Part shown: piece after piece, positions 6,705 through 10,263 of the stretch
How positions within the stretch are numbered: position 1 is the stretch's first letter
Layout of the letters: each line of letters starts with the position of its first letter
NCBI GenBank assembly: GCA_038886595.1
Contig: JAWALV010000017.1
Span: forward strand, 1-10,263
DNA: 10,263 bases
From: CAKZRD01 sp038886595
GTDB taxonomy: Archaea > Nanobdellota > Nanobdellia > Pacearchaeales > GW2011-AR1
Reading direction: 5' to 3'
Made by a program: the position numbers and the translations under genes
Notes under the pieces: model-generated
What the model was told of the DNA's origin: nothing
The model's input: the letters and a program-made list of their open reading frames with translations, nothing else
The model's database searches: none

Positions 6705-9700
6705 CTTTCGTATTTGTTTTTTAATTCAAATTTAGTTTTAATATGCATAGATTGGAGTTCATCTATTAAAAGCTTAAATGCATATGAGATATCCACAGGT
6801 TCTATTTGTATAGAACCGCATGAAGGACAATATTTCTTTTTTCTTATTTCGTCTTCTATACCTAAGCTTCCACATTTTGTACATACATTAATAATTGTTC
6901 TATCTGAACTATATCTTTCTTTTAACAATAAAGAAGCACCATGACCTACTAAAGCTTGTTGCTCCATTTCACCCAATCTTAAACCACCACCTTTAGCTCT
7001 TCCTTCAATTGGTTGTCTAGTTAATAAAGCAATTTTTCCTGTTGATCTGGCGTGCAACAAATTCTTTACCATTCTTCCTAACTTTAAATAGTACATTGTA
7101 CCGACGAAAATTTTTACTTCCATTTTTTCACCTGTTATAGCATTATACATTGTTTCTTTTCCGTCTTCTCTAAAACCTAATTTTCTTAGATTTTCTTCTA
7201 AAGTTCCGAGTTCTGTTCCGCAGAAAGGAGTAGCATCAATAATTTTTCCAGAAAGAGAAGCTACTTTACTTGCCAAAACTTCTAATAAATAACCAGCAGT
7301 CATACGAGAAGGAATGCCATGAGGATTAAAAATTATATCAGGTTTTATTCCTTTTGATGTAAAAGGTATATTTTCTTCATCAACAATTAATCCAACTATA
7401 CCTTTCTGTCCATGAGGTGTAGCGAATTTATCTCCTATTTCTGGAATTCTAGGATCTCTTAATCTTATCGCTGCTATTTTATTTCCTTCTTCATCTTGTG
7501 TTAAAAAGACGGAGTCAACTATTCCTTCTTCTTCTTGTTTCACTGCCACACTATTTTCTTTTTTAGTCTTTATTGATAAATCCTTTAGATCAGATAAGAA
7601 TTTTGGCGGACTAACTTTTCCAATAAGTACATCGCCTTCTTTTACTTCCGCTTCTGGATATATGAGACCGTCTTCCTCTAAATATTTATAATCGTCTTCT
7701 GTTCTATAACCAGAAATATCTTTGTCAGGAATACAAAATTTATCTTTTAAGCGACCAGCATAATTTAACTCGGCAGAAAAATAAGGTTTGTAATAAGTGC
7801 TTCTTCCAAAACCTCTATTAACAGAGCCTTTGTTTAACACTATTGCATCATCTACATTATAAGCTTCATAAGGCAAAACTGCTACAACAACATTTTGTCC
7901 TGCAGGATAAACTCCGATAAAATCATAAATAAAGCTTCTTGCAAGAGGTTTTTGTGGGTATGTTAATATTGAGACATTTGTATCTAACCTTACAGGAAAA
8001 TTAGAAGCATAAATTCCTAATGATTGTGTTATTGTTTTACTTCCTCTTAATAATCTTGCTGATTGGTCATGATTTGCATAAGGAACTAATGAAGTTATAA
8101 TTCCTAAACAACTTATCGGACTTATTTCTAAATAATCATGTTCTTCTGTTAATTCTTCTGGGTATAATGCTATCAAAGAGTTATCTTCTTCACTGGCATC
8201 AATATACTCTATAATTCCTTCTTTTATTAAATTCTCCCATTTAATAATACCTTCTTTTAAGAGTTTAAGATGATTTTCGTTTAACCTTGGCTTTCCTTTT
8301 TCAACCACAATTAAAGGTCTTAGAACTCTTCCTATTTCAGTATATATAAATAAACTATTTAGATCTTCATCTATTTTAAAGCTTGTTTCCATAGGAATTT
8401 CTCCTCTTCTTCTTTTTTCTCTTAATTTATAGAAAAAATCTTTACAAGAAGAAACACAACCAATAAATTTTCCGTTAAAAAAAACATCATCTTTTTCTTT
8501 TTCTACCATCCCTTCTTCTTTTAAAATTTTTATCATTTTTTCTTCAGGAAAATTAGTTTCGGTAGATATTCTAGAAAAAATAGAAAGGTTTTTTCTTAAA
8601 CCAATTTCGGTTCCTTCTGGAGTTTCTATAGGACAGAATCTTCCATAATGTGTTGGATGTACTGTTCTTGCAGCAAAATTTTCTTGTTCGCTATCTAGAG
8701 CGGAGATTACTTTTTGAAGCTGCGATAACATTGCAAAACCATTCTCTTTCTTCATATTTTGAGTTACACCTGTTTTTTCTCCTATCCAAGAACCTGTTGC
8801 TATTGCTGATTCTACTCTGCTAGAAAAAAGGGTAGATTTTGCTATTGTTTTTATTGAATAGAAATTTCTTCTCTTCATTGTTTTTTGTAAAGAAGTTCTT
8901 ATTTCTCTTAAAAAAATATTTAAATTAACTCTTATCAAATCGCCCATTAAATCCCCAGCAAGTCTTATTCTTTTATTTGAATAATGATCTTTATCTGTTA
9001 AGTTTTTAGAAGGATTTTCTTTTGCTATATAATATTTTTTTACAAGCTTGCATAAAGTTTTTATTTTGTCCTCTCTTTCTTTTTTTGTTAGACCTATATG
9101 AGGAAGAAGATAACTATCTAATCTTTGTTTTATTCTTTCAAGAATTTCTCTTTTTGTTCCCTGCACAGATAAAAATTCGGCTAATTTCATCATAGCTTCC
9201 TCTTGGTCTCCTATATTTGAATATTCATTTAAATTGACTACAAAACTATCATTTTCTTTTCCGACTAGGTTAAATATTTCTTGTTCGGATATTAACCCAA
9301 GGCTTTTTAGTACAATTATTAAAGGTATTTTTTTAAATCTAGAAAAGGAAATTTCTAGTATTCCTTCTTTATTTTCGCTAATTGTCAGAGGTATTTTATA
9401 AGAACCTCTTTGAGAGAACATTCTTAACATAATATTTCCTGTTTGTTTATTTTTCTCGATAAAAGGATTATTAGAAGCCAAATCTTCACTCATCATTATA
9501 ACTTTCTCATGCCCATTTATTATGAAATAACCTCCTTTATCGTTCGGGTCTTCATATTTAGAAATTAATTCTTCTTTTGTTAAACCATACAAATTACAAA
9601 CTTTGCTTTTAACTAATACAGGAATTCTTCCCAAACTAACTTTTGTAGTTTCTGTTTGGCCAGAGAATTTAACAGTTATATCTGCTTCGATTGGGGAAGA

Positions 9701-9982
9701 ATATGTTAGTTCCCTAAGTCTTGCTTCATAAGGGGTAATTTTTTTTATTGATCCGTCTGCTTCAGTTATACATGGTTTTTCTACATTAATTTTTTCTATT
9801 TTTATTTCTATTTCTTCATCAGAAACTTTCTCATTTAATTCTTCTGCTATTTTTTGCAATTTGTTTTCAATAAAATCATTAAAAGAAGCTAGATTTGATT
9901 CTACAATAGAAAAATCTCTAAAGAAAGTTTTAACTAAGACATGTTCTTTATCGATTAATTCTTTTTTTTCTTTATTTACCAT
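6701..9982 (-). CDS. rpoB: DNA-directed RNA polymerase subunit B, unsplit (B''+B')
   Basis: The 1093-residue second-largest subunit, one chain rather than the split form of methanogens and haloarchaea. Landmarks in order: 'ARLRELTYSSPI' (87-98), 'GYFIINGHEKVI' (151-162), 'VHPTHYGRFCPIETPEG' ending at 457, fork-region Arg643, Asp711-Asp712 near the active site, Lys852 and Lys860 (equivalent to E. coli Lys1065 and Lys1073), Arg893 in PSRM (E. coli Arg1106), His977 in 'LLHARSTG' (E. coli His1237), 'GGLRLGEMEQQALVGHGAS', and a C-terminal zinc site Cys1034, Cys1037, Cys1052, Cys1055. Several neighbouring positions that are usually conserved are changed (flanks of Arg643, Val710-Asp711, Pro856, Lys973-Asn974-Leu975). 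It begins 2 bases after rpoH and overlaps rpoA by ATGA. Confidence 0.98.
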   Translation of the reverse strand: MVNKEKKELIDKEHVLVKTFFRDFSIVESNLASFNDFIENKLQKIAEELNEKVSDEEIEIKIEKINVEKPCITEADGSIKKITPYEARLRELTYSSPIEADITVKFSGQTETTKVSLGRIPVLVKSKVCNLYGLTKEELISKYEDPNDKGGYFIINGHEKVIMMSEDLASNNPFIEKNKQTGNIMLRMFSQRGSYKIPLTISENKEGILEISFSRFKKIPLIIVLKSLGLISEQEIFNLVGKENDSFVVNLNEYSNIGDQEEAMMKLAEFLSVQGTKREILERIKQRLDSYLLPHIGLTKKEREDKIKTLCKLVKKYYIAKENPSKNLTDKDHYSNKRIRLAGDLMGDLIRVNLNIFLREIRTSLQKTMKRRNFYSIKTIAKSTLFSSRVESAIATGSWIGEKTGVTQNMKKENGFAMLSQLQKVISALDSEQENFAARTVHPTHYGRFCPIETPEGTEIGLRKNLSIFSRISTETNFPEEKMIKILKEEGMVEKEKDDVFFNGKFIGCVSSCKDFFYKLREKRRRGEIPMETSFKIDEDLNSLFIYTEIGRVLRPLIVVEKGKPRLNENHLKLLKEGIIKWENLIKEGIIEYIDASEEDNSLIALYPEELTEEHDYLEISPISCLGIITSLVPYANHDQSARLLRGSKTITQSLGIYASNFPVRLDTNVSILTYPQKPLARSFIYDFIGVYPAGQNVVVAVLPYEAYNVDDAIVLNKGSVNRGFGRSTYYKPYFSAELNYAGRLKDKFCIPDKDISGYRTEDDYKYLEEDGLIYPEAEVKEGDVLIGKVSPPKFLSDLKDLSIKTKKENSVAVKQEEEGIVDSVFLTQDEEGNKIAAIRLRDPRIPEIGDKFATPHGQKGIVGLIVDEENIPFTSKGIKPDIIFNPHGIPSRMTAGYLLEVLASKVASLSGKIIDATPFCGTELGTLEENLRKLGFREDGKETMYNAITGEKMEVKIFVGTMYYLKLGRMVKNLLHARSTGKIALLTRQPIEGRAKGGGLRLGEMEQQALVGHGASLLLKERYSSDRTIINVCTKCGSLGIEDEIRKKKYCPSCGSIQIEPVDISYAFKLLIDELQSMHIKTKFELKNKYER

Positions 9983-9984
9983 TT

Positions 9985-10191
9985 TTAAATAACTACTCTA
10001 TAATAGATTTCAATTTCTTCTTCTATTTTTCTTTCTATTTTTATCACGTCCCCTTTCTTAACACCTTCTGGAAGAGAAGGATCTTCTTCAAAAATTTTCG
10101 GTAATTGAAATAGAGAAATATTGTATTTTTTCAATAAATTTTCAACTTCTTCTTTTTTTAGTTTAGTTATTCTTGGTTGGAGGGCGTGCAT
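9985..10191 (-). CDS. rpoH: DNA-directed RNA polymerase subunit H (Rpb5 C-terminal homologue)
   Basis: A 68-residue subunit H, the small jaw subunit of the archaeal polymerase equivalent to the C-terminal domain of eukaryotic Rpb5. Family features seen are 'LKKEEVENLLKKYNI', 'LPKIFEEDPSLP', 'KKGDVIKIERK' and the terminal 'YYRVVI'. It is about 10 residues shorter than common archaeal versions, and the usual S-x-T-A-G turn between the last two strands is replaced by an acidic 'IEEEIE'. The ATG at 10189-10191 is preceded in frame by TAA three codons before the first codon's neighbour, so the start cannot be moved upstream. It is the first gene of the polymerase operon, with a TATA-like box about 24 bases before the ATG. 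Confidence 0.95.
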   Translation of the reverse strand: MHALQPRITKLKKEEVENLLKKYNISLFQLPKIFEEDPSLPEGVKKGDVIKIERKIEEEIEIYYRVVI

Positions 10192-10210
10192 ACTTTATTC
10201 AATAGAACAA

Positions 10211-10220
10211 TTTTATAAAA
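10211..10220 (-). promoter_or_regulatory. TATA-like box upstream of rpoH (proximal)
   Basis: The minus strand reads TTTTATAAAA, centred about 24-25 bases before the rpoH ATG. Archaeal box A lies about 26 bases before the transcription start, so this spacing predicts a transcript beginning at or within a few bases of the start codon (leaderless). The same spacing recurs before three other genes in this window, which supports the call. In AT-rich DNA such matches occur by chance, so confidence is moderate. Confidence 0.5.
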
Positions 10221-10235
10221 TGAGTAAAAAAAGGG

Positions 10236-10245
10236 TATTTAAAAA
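10236..10245 (-). promoter_or_regulatory. Second TATA-like box upstream of rpoH (distal)
   Basis: The minus strand reads TTTTTAAATA, preceded by a purine-rich GGAAAGA that could serve as a BRE for TFB. This is close to the archaeal box A consensus and identical to the box before rps12. If used, it would give an rpoH leader of roughly 23 bases without any Shine-Dalgarno. Because the box is nearly symmetric it might also serve a plus-strand gene beyond the window edge. Confidence 0.4.
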
Positions 10246-10263
10246 TCTTTCCATTTTTCTTAT

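Noticed and set aside
3835..6944. Several short plus-strand open frames opposite rpoA and the rpoB end
   Set aside because: They lie inside strongly conserved polymerase coding sequence on the minus strand and have no recognisable domains; shadows of an AT-rich gene.
7052..7066. First thought that Leu975 replaces the active-site Lys1073 of E. coli beta
   Set aside because: Counting residues in the E. coli motifs places Lys1065 and Lys1073 in GDKMAGRHGNK, which is conserved here (Lys852, Lys860). Leu975 instead lies in the DDK triplet next to His1237, and is reported as such.
10220..10263. Possible start of a plus-strand gene (ATG at 10220, reading MSKKRVFKNLSIFL and running off the edge)
   Set aside because: Only 14 codons are visible, and the nearest plus-strand TATA-like sequence is too close to the ATG. 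The minus strand here is also open in other frames, so coding direction cannot be decided.
10215..10263. Possible C-terminal end of a minus-strand gene upstream of rpoH (ending about 10217-10219 in one frame)
   Set aside because: About 15 codons without recognisable sequence. It overlaps the predicted rpoH promoter boxes and could be chance.

Overview
The window is an AT-rich archaeal core-information locus with every supported gene on the minus strand. From right to left (the direction of transcription) the order is rpoH, rpoB, rpoA, an eL30/L7Ae-type gene, nusA, rps12, rps7, then an unrecognised 95-residue gene and a PD-(D/E)XK nuclease. The order rpoH-rpoB-rpoA-rpl30e-nusA-rps12-rps7 is the classical archaeal RNA polymerase/ribosomal operon. 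The RpoA C-terminal part, uS7 and uS12 are clearly archaeal. Very low GC, very tight packing, shortened subunits (RpoH 68, eL30 80, NusA 140 residues) and many changes at normally conserved positions suggest a small-genome, fast-evolving lineage, most likely a DPANN archaeon. That placement is inference; no 16S gene is present to confirm it.

Layout. 9985-10191 rpoH, 6701-9982 rpoB (unsplit), 3285-6704 rpoA (unsplit A'+A''), 3041-3283 eL30-like and 2617-3039 nusA are separated by 1-2 bases or overlap by 4 (ATGA), so they look like one translationally coupled unit. A 34-base gap with a TATA-like box precedes rps12-rps7 (2582 down to 1576), which again overlap by ATGA. Two further short gaps, each with a TATA-like box 24-27 bases before the start codon, precede the 95-residue gene (1234-1521) and the nuclease (30-1202). 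The TATA-to-ATG spacing suggests leaderless transcripts for the first gene of each unit. Shine-Dalgarno motifs are essentially absent throughout.

Function. RpoH, RpoB and RpoA are three parts of the archaeal RNA polymerase; NusA is an RNA-binding transcription factor with KH domains; uS12, uS7 and the eL30-like protein belong to the ribosome or its assembly. The nuclease is a Cas4/RecB/AddB-type enzyme with a probable Fe-S cluster, and no CRISPR array or cas gene accompanies it here.

What stands out. I see no defence island, transposon or other new multi-gene cassette. The interesting signal lies inside the polymerase. RpoA is a single chain whose A'/A'' junction is reduced to about 11 residues. 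In RpoA and RpoB, many positions that I recall as almost invariant are changed: one zinc site, the bridge-helix hinge glycines, trigger-loop flanks, the switch-2 Asp, and several RpoB residues close to the active site. The metal-binding NADFDGD motif and the trigger-loop catalytic residues are kept. uS12 carries a Ser at the position of the bacterial streptomycin-dependence Pro, and NusA has lost the last Gly of both KH GXXG loops. These comparisons rest on remembered family consensus sequences and need a real alignment.
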